Program-made: the position numbers and the translations under genes
The notes under the pieces: generated by a model
Told to the model about the DNA's origin: nothing
Databases searched by the model: none
What the model saw: the letters and a program-made list of their open reading frames with translations, nothing else
Source: Chthonomonadia bacterium
GTDB taxonomy: Bacteria > Armatimonadota > HRBIN16
DNA length: 64,000 nucleotides
Assembly: GCA_013314755.1 (NCBI GenBank)
Contig: JABUFA010000006.1
Coordinates: 62,001 to 126,000 of the forward strand
Direction: 5' to 3'
Shown here: positions 51,985-61,669 of the stretch, one piece after another
Layout: each line of letters starts with the position of its first letter
Position numbering within the stretch: the stretch's first letter is position 1

Positions 51985-54978
51985 GTGCAGCCAGTAGCCA
52001 TTGCCCTGAACGACCACGCATACCTGGGTCAGGCGTTTGCCGCCGAGGAGAGGTTTAACTTACTCTGGGTCTCTGTGCCCAGCTGGAGCGATAACGAAGG
52101 GGGATTCACCCTCACCCTGTGGGATTCGCACCAGCGAAGACGTCGTCTGGGGGCGCAGACCTTCACCGACATCCGCGACAATAGCCGGGTCGCCCTGATA
52201 CTGCCGGAGCCAGTCCCGCCCGGCAGCTACTACTGGGAGATTTCGCAGCGTACGGGCAGCACACGCGTGGGGCTTTACGCGCACCGCCTGGCGAACGACT
52301 CTTCGCAACCCGCTTATCTGGGCGACCAGCCCGACGCGCGCCTGCGTTTTGTGTTCGGGGTGCAGTATTCGCCATACGTAGGAAGGGGCAGGCGAAGGTC
52401 GTGGACATCGCGCACGCGCCAGACGGCAGATGCACGAGGAAACCTCCCGCAGTGGATCTGGTATCCCGAAACACCGATTGCCGACAACGCCGCCCGTTTC
52501 TTCCGCAAAACGTTCGACTTGCAAAAGCGCGTTCGGCGGGCACGGGTAGTGGTTACGGGTGATGACGCCTTCACCCTGTGGCTGAACGGGCGCGAGGTAG
52601 CAAAAGGAGGACAGCCCATGCTTCGCGAGGTGGACGTCACCCGTCTGCTGAGGCAGGGGCGCAACGTGCTGGCGGCATCGGTGTTCAACGCCATCGCGCC
52701 CGCCGGGCTGTTGCTGGAGCTGCGCATTGAGTACGCTGACGGCAGGCGAGAGACGGTTCGCAGCGACACAAGCTGGCGATGCGCGATACAGGCACCTCCC
52801 GGATGGCAGAACGTCGGCTATGATGACGCCAGATGGGCGCGAGCAGTGGAGCAGGGGGACGTGTTCAGCGGTCCCTGGTACGGCACAGGCAATATCGCAC
52901 AGTATTTTCCTTACGCGCGGATGCAGAAGGCGCTGGAACCGCTGGAGCGGGAACCTGCAGCGCGTGCGGAAGTGCGGGTGGAACGCGGCGCGCCGCGGCT
53001 GTTCCTTAACGGCAGGGAGGTTTTCCCGCTGCTGGCGTGGAGCAATGACCTGATCGAGTTTGCGCCCGACTTCACCTACGCCGGAATCGAACTCTTCCAT
53101 CCCCATTACAACCTCGCCGATGGCTGGCGGGAGGACGGCAAGCACGATTGGAGCGGATTCACCAACCTGCTGTTACACCTGCTGAGTATCAACCCGAAGG
53201 CGTACTTTCTGATACGGTTGGGCCTGTTTGTACCAGAGTGGTGGAAAACGAAGCATCCCCAGGAGCTGATTGGCTACGCTTTACCCCCCGATGAGCGACA
53301 GGGTGAGTTCGGTGGGGTGAGGCATCCGTCCTTCGCGTCGGAGGTGTGGCAACGCGATACCACTGCGGTGCTGAGGCAGTTCCTTCGCTTTGTGGAGCGC
53401 AGCCCCCTGCGCAGCCGCGTCATCGGCTATCAGATTGCGAACGGCATCTACGGCGAATGGCACTACTTCGGGGCGCGCTACCTGCCCGACACCAGTACGC
53501 CGATGCAACGGGCTTGTGGTGGGGTTCCCGGCGTGGATGCCCGGCTCCATGCCTCCTTCGGACTGTTCCGCGACCCGGTGAAAGAGGCAGAGGTCATCCG
53601 CTACTATCGCCGTTTCCACGAAGTGTGTGCGGACACCATCCTCCACTTTGCGCGGGTGGTGAAGCAGGAGACGCGCGGCAGGGTGCTGTGCGGGGCGTTC
53701 TATACCTATCTGATCGAGAACCTGTGGATACAGGAGGGTGGTCATCTCGCGCCTCAAAAGGTGCTGACAAGCCCATACATAGATTTTGTCGCCTGCCCAT
53801 ACGCCTATCAGGGGGACGTGACCGACGGCGCGGGCAACTGGCTGGGACGGTCGCGAGGGCTGGCGGGCGACGGGGGCTATCGGGTGTTGCTGGAGAGCAT
53901 CAAACGCCATGGCAAGCTCTACTTTGCGGAAATAGACCCCAGCACCTGTTTGGAAACCCAGCCCGAGAACATGGGCAACGGCGGCGTGGGCAATGAGAGC
54001 CTGCGCGGAAGCCGTCTGATCCTGCGGCGCGACCTCGCCCAGATGACCGCCCAGGGCAACGCGGGATGGCTGTTCGACATCGGTCCGGGCTGGTACGCTG
54101 AGCGGGAGTTTCTGGAGGAGATACGTGCCTTTGTGCAGCTGGGCAGGGAGCGTGTTCGCTGGAACCTGCAATCACCGGCTCAGGTGGCGGCGGTGTTTCA
54201 ACCGGAGAGCTTCTTCGCCACCGCACACTGGAAATCCGCACCGGGAGAAGGGGAGTACGACCTGTTCGGCGACTATTTCCTGAACAGGCAATCTCGCGCC
54301 ATCCATCGTCTCGGTGCACCGGTGGACTTCTTAGACCTCGCCGACCTGCAGAAAGGGGATACGCAAAGTTATCGCCTGTTGCTCATGGTCAACTGCTTTG
54401 CCCTGGGCGATGAGCAGGTGGAGCGGTTACGCGCCCTGCTTGCGGGAAGCGGTGTCACGGTGGTCTGGTTCTATGCGCCCGGCTTCGTGTGCCCAGAGGA
54501 GCTGTCGGTGGAGCGCATGAGCCGCCTGACGGGGTTTTCCCTGCGCCTGTTGCCCGAGCCCGGCAGGATGCTTGTAGAGGCAGGGGGCAGAACGTTTGGC
54601 TTGCCCGGAACGCACCGCCCCCGCTTTGTGGTGGAAGACGCCTCTGCGGAGGAGTTAGGTCGCTGGCAGGACGGAAGCGGTGTGGCGATGGCTCGAAAGC
54701 AGATGGAAGGCTATACCTCCGTGTACGTCGGCACTGCGCCTGTGCCCGCCGAGATACTGCGAGCGATAGCGCAGGAGGCAAAGGTACATATGTGGAGCAA
54801 TCAGCCCGACATCGTGTATGCCTGCGCGGATGCCGTTTCCATCACCGCTGCGACCGATGGAGAGAGAGAAATCTACCTGCCCAAACCCATGCGCCGGTGG
54901 CAGAGCCAATCTGGGGGACAATCTTCCTTCTTTCGCCTGCGGATGCGCGAAGGGGAGACGGTGGTGTTTATCGCGTGA
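51985..54978 (+). CDS. Giant glycosidase-like protein (GH42/beta-galactosidase-like)
   Basis: A 997-residue cytoplasmic or non-classically secreted protein of uncertain family. Residues about 1-110 form a beta domain. Residues 150-290 form a second one with TGDDAFTLWLNGREVAKGG, the carbohydrate-binding domain pattern of bacterial rhamnosidases and GH2-like enzymes. A TIM barrel begins near residue 330 with APRLFLNGREVFPLLAW. A likely acid/base is Glu in IANGIYGEWHYFG and a nucleophile Glu in YFAEIDPS. The last 250 residues resemble the trimerisation/amidotransferase-like domain of GH42 (LLMVNCFALGDEQVERLRALLAGSGVTVVWFYAPG). The start GTG has a weak site AGAGG. It is co-directional with the previous gene. 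Confidence 0.65.
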   Translation: MQPVAIALNDHAYLGQAFAAEERFNLLWVSVPSWSDNEGGFTLTLWDSHQRRRRLGAQTFTDIRDNSRVALILPEPVPPGSYYWEISQRTGSTRVGLYAHRLANDSSQPAYLGDQPDARLRFVFGVQYSPYVGRGRRRSWTSRTRQTADARGNLPQWIWYPETPIADNAARFFRKTFDLQKRVRRARVVVTGDDAFTLWLNGREVAKGGQPMLREVDVTRLLRQGRNVLAASVFNAIAPAGLLLELRIEYADGRRETVRSDTSWRCAIQAPPGWQNVGYDDARWARAVEQGDVFSGPWYGTGNIAQYFPYARMQKALEPLEREPAARAEVRVERGAPRLFLNGREVFPLLAWSNDLIEFAPDFTYAGIELFHPHYNLADGWREDGKHDWSGFTNLLLHLLSINPKAYFLIRLGLFVPEWWKTKHPQELIGYALPPDERQGEFGGVRHPSFASEVWQRDTTAVLRQFLRFVERSPLRSRVIGYQIANGIYGEWHYFGARYLPDTSTPMQRACGGVPGVDARLHASFGLFRDPVKEAEVIRYYRRFHEVCADTILHFARVVKQETRGRVLCGAFYTYLIENLWIQEGGHLAPQKVLTSPYIDFVACPYAYQGDVTDGAGNWLGRSRGLAGDGGYRVLLESIKRHGKLYFAEIDPSTCLETQPENMGNGGVGNESLRGSRLILRRDLAQMTAQGNAGWLFDIGPGWYAEREFLEEIRAFVQLGRERVRWNLQSPAQVAAVFQPESFFATAHWKSAPGEGEYDLFGDYFLNRQSRAIHRLGAPVDFLDLADLQKGDTQSYRLLLMVNCFALGDEQVERLRALLAGSGVTVVWFYAPGFVCPEELSVERMSRLTGFSLRLLPEPGRMLVEAGGRTFGLPGTHRPRFVVEDASAEELGRWQDGSGVAMARKQMEGYTSVYVGTAPVPAEILRAIAQEAKVHMWSNQPDIVYACADAVSITAATDGEREIYLPKPMRRWQSQSGGQSSFFRLRMREGETVVFIA

Positions 54979-55116
54979 GGGAATCCTGAGCATTCTGGTG
55001 CGAAACCTGGTGGAGCAGGATTTTTCCGGACCTTTCGCAAATTTATCTTTACGATGCGCCGAAACACTACCTGAAAATTGTTTCATTAAGGTAAAATATT
55101 TTTGGCGTTAGCGATT

Positions 55117-55130
55117 GTGAATTCGTTCAC
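55117..55130 (+). promoter_or_regulatory. Small TTCG-loop hairpin in the nuo leader
   Basis: GTGAA-TTCG-TTCAC, a 5-bp stem with a UUCG tetraloop, lies 18 bases before the nuoA start. Upstream, TAAAAT at 55092-55097 is a -10 candidate in an AT-rich block, but no clear -35 is seen. Confidence 0.35.
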
Positions 55131-55148
55131 GGTGAAAAGGGAAACGGA

Positions 55149-55610
55149 ATGCTGAACAGTTACATTCCTGTGCTGGTGTTGGCGGTGCTGGCAGCGGTTC
55201 TGGCTGTCGGCATGGTGGTGCTTTCCTTCCTGCTGGGTCCGAAGCGACCGGACCAACGCAAGTTGTCGCCGTATGAGTGCGGCGTCACGCCCGTTGGCTC
55301 TGCCCGCGAGAAGTTTCCCGTGAAGTTTTTCCTGGTAGCGATGCTGTTCATCATCTTTGACGTGGAGACCATCTTTCTCTATCCGTGGGCGGTGACGTTC
55401 AAGGACGCCCCGAAGGCGGTTCAGGCGTTCAACCTGATTGAGATGGGCGTGTTTATTGCTATCCTGTTTGTGGGCTATTTCTACATGCTGGGCACGCGCG
55501 CGCTGGAGTGGGAGGAATCCGAGCGGGCTCAGCCGCGGCGGGTGCAGCTGAGCGACGTTGCCCGAAAACTGGAGCCGGCTTCGCGAGAGGAGGCGGTTTT
55601 ACCGCGCTGA
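55149..55610 (+). CDS. nuoA: NADH-quinone oxidoreductase subunit A
   Basis: A 153-residue membrane subunit of complex I with three helices. The family pattern [54 protein letters not shown] includes the conserved Cys and the acidic DVE loop. It starts the operon but is followed directly by nuoC; nuoB, its usual neighbour, is absent. It has a longer C-terminal tail than E. coli NuoA. Confidence 0.95.
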   Translation: MLNSYIPVLVLAVLAAVLAVGMVVLSFLLGPKRPDQRKLSPYECGVTPVGSAREKFPVKFFLVAMLFIIFDVETIFLYPWAVTFKDAPKAVQAFNLIEMGVFIAILFVGYFYMLGTRALEWEESERAQPRRVQLSDVARKLEPASREEAVLPR

Positions 55611-55620
55611 GGGAGGAGTT

Positions 55621-56208
55621 ATGAGCGAGACAACTGCGCAAGAGATGTCCGAACGCCCCGAAGCGGCGCGTATCCGCGAACGCTTCCCGGATGCGATACG
55701 CGAGGTGTATACCTTTCGAGGCGATACCTGGGTGGTTCTGGAGCGGGCGTTTCTGCCCGAGGTGTGTCGGTTCCTGCGCGACGACCCCGAACTGAGCTAC
55801 CGTTTTCTCTCCGATATCGTGGGCATTGACCAGCTGGGGCGTCGCGAGCCACGCTTTGAGGTGGTGTATAACCTCTATTCCTTCCGCACCTTCACGCGCC
55901 TGTTCCTGAAAGTGTGTGTGAACGAGGGCGAGACCATCCCGTCGGTCACCGGTATCTATCCCGGCGCCAATTTCCCCGAGCGCGAGGTGTATGACATGTT
56001 CGGCATCGTGTTCGAGGGACATCCCGACCTGCGCCGAATCCTGATGCCCGACGACTGGGTGGGGCATCCTCTGCGCAAGGACTTCCCGCTGGGCGGCGAG
56101 GAGGTCGTGTTTGACCAGGGCACGCTGGGTCCCTCCATCGCGGAGGTGCAGACCCCGCACCCGGGCGAGTCGTTCTTTGGCAAAACGGGGCTGTCCAGCA
56201 GGGAGTAA
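55621..56208 (+). CDS. nuoC: NADH-quinone oxidoreductase subunit C
   Basis: A 195-residue peripheral-arm subunit. The pattern [30 protein letters not shown] and [52 protein letters not shown] is the NuoC signature. The ATG is 10 bases after nuoA with GGAGG. It is a separate gene, not the NuoCD fusion of enteric bacteria. Confidence 0.95.
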   Translation: MSETTAQEMSERPEAARIRERFPDAIREVYTFRGDTWVVLERAFLPEVCRFLRDDPELSYRFLSDIVGIDQLGRREPRFEVVYNLYSFRTFTRLFLKVCVNEGETIPSVTGIYPGANFPEREVYDMFGIVFEGHPDLRRILMPDDWVGHPLRKDFPLGGEEVVFDQGTLGPSIAEVQTPHPGESFFGKTGLSSRE

Positions 56209-56223
56209 GGGAGAGAGAAGAGC

Positions 56224-57432
56224 ATGAGCATCACACCCGAACAGATGGAGATATTGCCCGGAGCCGCCGAAGGCTCGATGGTCATCAATATGGGTCCCCA
56301 GCACCCCAGCACGCACGGTGTGTTGCGCCTGGTGGTGGAGCTGGACGGCGAGACCATCGTGGACGTGGTGCCACATATCGGCTACCTGCACACGGGCATC
56401 GAGAAGACCTGTGAGCACGAACAGTACCAGAAGTGCATCCCGCTGGTGGAGCGGATGGACTATCTGTCCGCCATGAACAACTCCTTAGCGTTCGTGCTGT
56501 CGGTGGAGAAACTGCTGGACATTCAGGTTCCGCCGCGCGGCGTGTGGCTTCGCATGATTTTCAGCGAGCTTCAGCGCATCGCCAGCCATCTCGTGTGGCT
56601 GGGCACGCACGCCCTGGACATCGGCGCGATGACCCCCTTCTTCTACTGCTTCCGCGAGCGCGAGCGGATTCTGGATATGTTCGAGCATCTGTCAGGTGTG
56701 CGCATGTTCCCCTCGTGGATACAGGTGGGCGGCTGGCGGGCGGACGTGCCCGAAGGGCTTCTGGAAAAGATTGCAAAGTTCGTGGAAGAGTTTCCCGCCA
56801 AAGTGGACGACTACGAGGGGCTGTTGACCGAGAACCCCATCTGGATAGAACGCACCCGCAACATCGGCATCATTACCGCCGACGAGTGTATCGCGCTGGG
56901 CATTAACGGTCCCATCCTGCGCGGTAGCGGCTACGCCTACGACATTCGCAAGGCAAACCCCTACCTGTACTACGACCAGGTACAGTTTGACATCCCGACG
57001 GGCACGGTTGGCGACGTATACGACAGGTTCCTGGTGCGCGTGGAGGAGATGCGACAGGCGGCGCGCATCATCAAACAGTGCCTGGAGCGAATCCCCGAAG
57101 GTCCGGTCAGCAGTGGCGACCGCAAGGTGGTGCCACCGCCGCGCGAGGAGCTGGACAACAGCATGGAGTCGCTGATTCACCACTTCAAGCTGTGGACGGA
57201 GGGCTTCCGCCCACCTGAAGGCGAGGCGTATGTGCCCATCGAGGGACCCAAGGGCGAAATCGGCTACTATGTGGTCAGCGATGGCAGTAACCGCCCCTGG
57301 CGGGTGAAGACGCGCCCGCCCTGCTTCATGAACCTGCAGGCTCTGGCGCCGATGAGCAAGGGACACATGATCGCAGATATCGTCGCGATTATCGGTAGCA
57401 TTGATATTGTGCTGGGGGAGATTGACCGATGA
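56224..57432 (+). CDS. nuoD: NADH-quinone oxidoreductase subunit D
   Basis: A 402-residue subunit that forms most of the quinone site with NuoB. NMGPQHPSTHGVLRLVVELDGE at the N-terminus and PHIGYLHTGIEKTCEHEQY are the conserved quinone-cavity parts (His, Tyr and Asp positions). The C-terminus has APMSKGHMIADIVAIIGSIDIVLGEIDR, the invariant tail. Stop overlaps the nuoE start (ATGA). Confidence 0.96.
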   Translation: MSITPEQMEILPGAAEGSMVINMGPQHPSTHGVLRLVVELDGETIVDVVPHIGYLHTGIEKTCEHEQYQKCIPLVERMDYLSAMNNSLAFVLSVEKLLDIQVPPRGVWLRMIFSELQRIASHLVWLGTHALDIGAMTPFFYCFRERERILDMFEHLSGVRMFPSWIQVGGWRADVPEGLLEKIAKFVEEFPAKVDDYEGLLTENPIWIERTRNIGIITADECIALGINGPILRGSGYAYDIRKANPYLYYDQVQFDIPTGTVGDVYDRFLVRVEEMRQAARIIKQCLERIPEGPVSSGDRKVVPPPREELDNSMESLIHHFKLWTEGFRPPEGEAYVPIEGPKGEIGYYVVSDGSNRPWRVKTRPPCFMNLQALAPMSKGHMIADIVAIIGSIDIVLGEIDR

Positions 57433-58106
57433 GTGAGGCAATCCGGCTGAGTGAATATCCCCGGGCAAAGCGCATAGACGAACGACAGCCACCCGAGCTG
57501 CGCTTTTCTGAGCGTGCGGTGCAGGAGCTGGAACGCATCAAGCGTCACTATCCGAACAAGCGCGCCGCGATGCTTCCGGCGCTGTGGATAGCTCAGCGCG
57601 AGTACGGCGGGCATCTTCCGCCCGAGGCGCTGATGGAGGTGGCATATCGTCTGGGCACTTCCTATGCGGTGGTGGAAGGGGTGGCGACCTTCTACACGAT
57701 GTACAATAAACGCCCGGTCGGACGGGTGATGCTGGAGGTGTGCACCAACCTGACCTGCTCCATCTGCGGGGGCTACGAGATACTGCGCCATCTGGAGGAG
57801 AAACTGGGCATCCGCGCGGGCGAGACCACCCCGGACGGGCAGTTCACCCTGGTGGAGGTGGAATGCCTGAACGACTGCGGCAACGCGCCCGTGATGCAGG
57901 TGGGCAACCGCTACTTTGGCAGGCTGACGCCCGAAAAGGTGGACGCCCTGCTGGAGGAACTCAAGAACAGCGAGGAGCATACGGTGGTGCAGCTCGCCGA
58001 CACGATAGTACAGTGCCACCTGTCGGAAAGCGAACGGCAGGATATCGAACGCGCGCTGGCAAAGGCGCAGGCTGGAAGCGGGGGGCAGGACGGTCAAAAT
58101 GGCTGA
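57429..58106 (+). CDS. nuoE: NADH-quinone oxidoreductase subunit E
   Basis: A 225-residue subunit with a thioredoxin-like fold that carries the N1a [2Fe-2S] cluster. The four Cys ligands are Cys105, Cys110, Cys146 and Cys150 in CTNLTC and CLNDC. The C-terminal 50 residues after the fold are extra and charged. Overlaps nuoF by 8 bases. Confidence 0.94.
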   Translation: MSEAIRLSEYPRAKRIDERQPPELRFSERAVQELERIKRHYPNKRAAMLPALWIAQREYGGHLPPEALMEVAYRLGTSYAVVEGVATFYTMYNKRPVGRVMLEVCTNLTCSICGGYEILRHLEEKLGIRAGETTPDGQFTLVEVECLNDCGNAPVMQVGNRYFGRLTPEKVDALLEELKNSEEHTVVQLADTIVQCHLSESERQDIERALAKAQAGSGGQDGQNG

Positions 58107-59394
58107 GCTGAAGGTTCTGTTCAAAGATATCGACGTGCCGGGCATCCAGACTCTGGAGGTATACGAACAGCATGGCGGTTACAGCGCGCTGCGCAAAGCG
58201 TTGGGCATGACGCGCCAGCAGGTTATCGACGAGGTCAAAGCCTCCGGTTTGCGCGGGCGCGGGGGAGCAGGGTTCCCGGCGTGGATTAAGTGGAACGGCA
58301 TCCCCAAAGATGAGAGCCAGCCGCACTATGTCCAGTGCAACGCAGACGAAGGCGAGCCGGGCACTTTTAAAGACCGTGAGCTGATGCTCCGGCATCCGCA
58401 TCAGCTGATAGAAGGCATCATCATTGCCGGTTACGCCACCCTGTCGAAGGTGGGCTATATCTACATTCGCGGCGAGTATACCGAACCTGCGCGAGTGATG
58501 CGCCGCGCCATTGACGAGGCGTACCGGGCGGGCTACCTGGGCAAAAATATTCTCGGCAGTGGAGTGGACTTTGACCTCTACATCCACATGGGCGCAGGTT
58601 CGTATGAGTGCGGCGAGGAGTCGGCGATGATGAGCTCCATCATGGGCGAGCGTGGACAGCCGCGCCTCAAGTTTCCACACGCCCCTCTGCCCACCATTGC
58701 CGGGCTGTGGAACTGCCCCACGCTGATTAACAACGTGGAGACTCTTTCCTGCGTGCCTGCCATTATCCGCAACGGCGGGGCGTGGTATGCCTCCATGGGC
58801 ACAGAAAAGAGCACAGGCACCAAAATCTTCTCGGTGAGCGGGCACGTGAACAAGCCGGGCAACTATGAGGTGGAGATGGGTACTCCGCTGATGGAGCTGC
58901 TGGAGCTGGCGGGCGGCGTGAAAGGCAAGCTCAAAGCGGTTATCCCCGGCGGTTCGTCCGTGCCCATCCTGCCGGCGGATAAGTGTGACGTGAATCTGGA
59001 CTACGAATCCCTGCAGGCGGCGGGCACGATGCTCGGCTCGGGCGGATTTATGGTGCTGAACGACACGGTGTGTATCGTGAAGTTCATGCGACGCACGGCG
59101 GCGTTCTACGCACACGAGTCGTGCGGCAAATGCACGCCCTGTCGCGAAGGCACGCGCTGGATGGTGAAGATTTTCGACCGTATTCTGGCAGGTGGCGGGC
59201 GCATGGAGGATATCGACCTCCTGCTGGACATCTGCGACCAGATTGACGGTCGCTCGTACTGCGCTCTGGGCGATGCGGCGGCGTGGCCCATCCGCGCGAG
59301 CATCAAGCACTTCCGGCACGAGTATGAGTACTTTATCAAGCACGGGCACTCGATGGTGGAAGCGCAGGCTGAGCATTCGGTGGGAGGCAGGTAG
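58099..59394 (+). CDS. nuoF: NADH-quinone oxidoreductase subunit F
   Basis: A 431-residue subunit that oxidises NADH. FMN-binding GRGGAGFPAW is at residues 53-62, NADH-binding GAGSYECGEE at 165-174, and the N3 [4Fe-4S] ligands are Cys342, Cys345, Cys348 and Cys388 (SCGKCTPC then YCAL). All are intact. It abuts nuoG, whose start follows its stop directly. Confidence 0.96.
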   Translation: MAELKVLFKDIDVPGIQTLEVYEQHGGYSALRKALGMTRQQVIDEVKASGLRGRGGAGFPAWIKWNGIPKDESQPHYVQCNADEGEPGTFKDRELMLRHPHQLIEGIIIAGYATLSKVGYIYIRGEYTEPARVMRRAIDEAYRAGYLGKNILGSGVDFDLYIHMGAGSYECGEESAMMSSIMGERGQPRLKFPHAPLPTIAGLWNCPTLINNVETLSCVPAIIRNGGAWYASMGTEKSTGTKIFSVSGHVNKPGNYEVEMGTPLMELLELAGGVKGKLKAVIPGGSSVPILPADKCDVNLDYESLQAAGTMLGSGGFMVLNDTVCIVKFMRRTAAFYAHESCGKCTPCREGTRWMVKIFDRILAGGGRMEDIDLLLDICDQIDGRSYCALGDAAAWPIRASIKHFRHEYEYFIKHGHSMVEAQAEHSVGGR

Positions 59395-61668
59395 ATGGCG
59401 GAACAGGAACTGGTGACCATTGAGATAAACGGTATTGAGCTTCAGGTGCCCAAAGGGGAGATGATTATCGAGTCCGCCAAGCGCATCGGCGTGGACATCC
59501 CCTTCTTCTGCTATCACCCCCGACTGGGCAAAGAGCAGGCAGCCAACTGCCGCATGTGTCTGGTGGAGGCAGGAACCAAACAGCCCGACGGCTCGGTGCG
59601 CATGATGCCCAAACCGCAAACCTCGTGCACGCTACCCGCCAGTCAGGGGCTGGTGGTGTTTACCGATACGGTGGCGATTCAGAAGGCACGACGGGGCATC
59701 CTAGAGTTCCTGCTGATTAACCATCCGCTGGACTGTCCCATCTGCGACCGGGGTGGCGAGTGTCCTCTGCAGAACAACACCCTATTCTATGGACCAGGCG
59801 TCTCGCGCTTTGTGGAAGAGAAGCGCCACCTGCCGAAGGCGTTTCCCATCAGCGACTATGTGGTACTGGACCGCGAGCGATGCATCCACTGTGCCCGATG
59901 CACTCGCTTCTCGCAGGAGATTTCGGGGGATGCACAGCTGGAGTTTCTCAAGCGCGGCGCAGATACGATGGTCAGCACCTTCCAGAACACCGAGTTCACC
60001 TCGCGCTTCTCCGGCAACACCATTGAGCTGTGCCCGGTGGGCGCGTTGACCAGCCGAGTGTATCGTTTTCGGGCGCGACCCTGGGATATGAAGTCGCAAA
60101 AGAGCATCTGCACGCGCTGTTCCAACGGCTGTAACATCTGGCTGGACTACCGCCCGAATCGGCTGGTGCGCGTGCTGGGGCGCGAAAACGAGGCGGTGAA
60201 CGAGGAGTGGACGTGCGACAGAGGCAAGTTCGGGCATGAGTATATCAGCAGTGACCGTCGTCTGCTGAGTCCGCTGGTGCGGCGCGATAACAGGTTTGTC
60301 ACCGCCAGCTGGGTGGAGGTGTACCAGCTGATTGCCTCGCGCATTCGGCAGGCGGTTGAGGAACGCGGCGCGGGGGCGGTTGGCGCGATTGGCGGGGCGC
60401 ACCTCTCCAATGAGGAAGCATACCTTCTGCAGAAGCTGATGCGCGTGGCGGTGGGAACGAACAACATAGACCATCGTCTGGAGCGCAATCAGGTGGCGGG
60501 CGGAGACACCCTGCTGGCGCGACTGGGCGTGCCGTTCACCCAAACCGCCATCGCCGACATCGAGAAGGCGAAGACGATATTCATCTTCGGGGCGGACCTG
60601 GTGGATGAACAGCCGATAGTCTTCCTGCGGGCGCGGAAGGCATGGTTCCGATTCGGGGCGAAGGTCATCATCGCCCATCCTGAGCCGACCGAAACTGAGC
60701 TGCGCTTCGACGAGCCGCTGGTGCTTCGCTATCGCGCGGGCACGGAGACGACGCTGATAAACGGACTGAGCCACCTGATTCTGCAGTCGGGCAGGGCGGT
60801 AACGGACGGCATTTCACTGGAGGAACTGCAGGCATCGCTGAGCGAGTACACGCCTGCGCGTGTGGCGCAAGAGACGGGCGTTGCGGAAGATGCTCTGCGC
60901 GAGGCAGCGAACCTGCTCGGCGAGGGCACGGTTATCCTGTGCGCAGGGCGAGTGCGCAATCACCCCGAATACGCTGTGCTGGCGAACGCGCTGGTCAACC
61001 TGACCCTGCTGACGGGCAACGGCTCGCGCGGGAACGGTGGCTTGAATATCCTCCTGCCAGAGGTCAATTCACACGGTGCGGCGGATATGGGCGTCCTTCC
61101 CGACCTGCTGCCCGGTTATGTGCCTGTCAATGACCGGGAAGCACGCGAACGCATTGAGCGGATATGGAAAGCGTCCTTGCCGGCGGAACCGGGCTTGAGC
61201 ACACAGGGGATGCTGGAGGCGGCAGCGGAAGGAAAACTGCAGGTGCTGTACGTTATCGGTGAGGACATCGCACAGAAGTATCACGACCCTGAGCTGGCAC
61301 AGCGTGCGCTGGAGAACGCGGGCTTTGTGATAGTGCAGGACCTGTTCCTGACCGACACGGCGCAGTACGCGGACGTAGTCCTGCCTGCTGCGAGCGTGGC
61401 GGAGAAAGAGGGAACCTTCACCAACACCGAGCGGCGTGTCCAGCGGTTCTGGAAGGCGATGAACCCTCCCTCGCCCGACGTAAAGCCCGATTTGAACATC
61501 TTCGCCGAGCTGGCGGTATACCTGGGCAAGCCGCTGCCCGTCTTCTCGGCAGAGCAGGTGATGGAGGAGATTGGGCAGGTATTCCCGGCTTATGCCGAAT
61601 GCTGTTACGACCAGATGCCTGCGGAAGGCGTGCGATGGATGCCAACGCTAACGGACAGGGGGAAATAG
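59395..61668 (+). CDS. nuoG: NADH-quinone oxidoreductase subunit G
   Basis: A 757-residue subunit with four Fe-S clusters and a molybdopterin-oxidoreductase-like body. N1b ligands are Cys39, Cys52, Cys55 and Cys78. N5 has His110 with Cys114, Cys117 and Cys123. N4 has Cys163, Cys166, Cys169 and Cys213. The extra N7 cluster, found in only some bacteria, also appears complete: Cys239, Cys242, Cys246 and Cys274 (CTRCSNGC). The C-terminal part resembles formate-dehydrogenase-like domains but lacks evidence for cofactor binding. Confidence 0.95.
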   Translation: MAEQELVTIEINGIELQVPKGEMIIESAKRIGVDIPFFCYHPRLGKEQAANCRMCLVEAGTKQPDGSVRMMPKPQTSCTLPASQGLVVFTDTVAIQKARRGILEFLLINHPLDCPICDRGGECPLQNNTLFYGPGVSRFVEEKRHLPKAFPISDYVVLDRERCIHCARCTRFSQEISGDAQLEFLKRGADTMVSTFQNTEFTSRFSGNTIELCPVGALTSRVYRFRARPWDMKSQKSICTRCSNGCNIWLDYRPNRLVRVLGRENEAVNEEWTCDRGKFGHEYISSDRRLLSPLVRRDNRFVTASWVEVYQLIASRIRQAVEERGAGAVGAIGGAHLSNEEAYLLQKLMRVAVGTNNIDHRLERNQVAGGDTLLARLGVPFTQTAIADIEKAKTIFIFGADLVDEQPIVFLRARKAWFRFGAKVIIAHPEPTETELRFDEPLVLRYRAGTETTLINGLSHLILQSGRAVTDGISLEELQASLSEYTPARVAQETGVAEDALREAANLLGEGTVILCAGRVRNHPEYAVLANALVNLTLLTGNGSRGNGGLNILLPEVNSHGAADMGVLPDLLPGYVPVNDREARERIERIWKASLPAEPGLSTQGMLEAAAEGKLQVLYVIGEDIAQKYHDPELAQRALENAGFVIVQDLFLTDTAQYADVVLPAASVAEKEGTFTNTERRVQRFWKAMNPPSPDVKPDLNIFAELAVYLGKPLPVFSAEQVMEEIGQVFPAYAECCYDQMPAEGVRWMPTLTDRGK

Positions 61669-61669
61669 G

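Noticed and set aside
57961-59619. Long minus-strand frame of 552 codons over nuoE-nuoG
   Set aside because: It is antisense to intact nuoF with all cofactor motifs; no similarity is visible.
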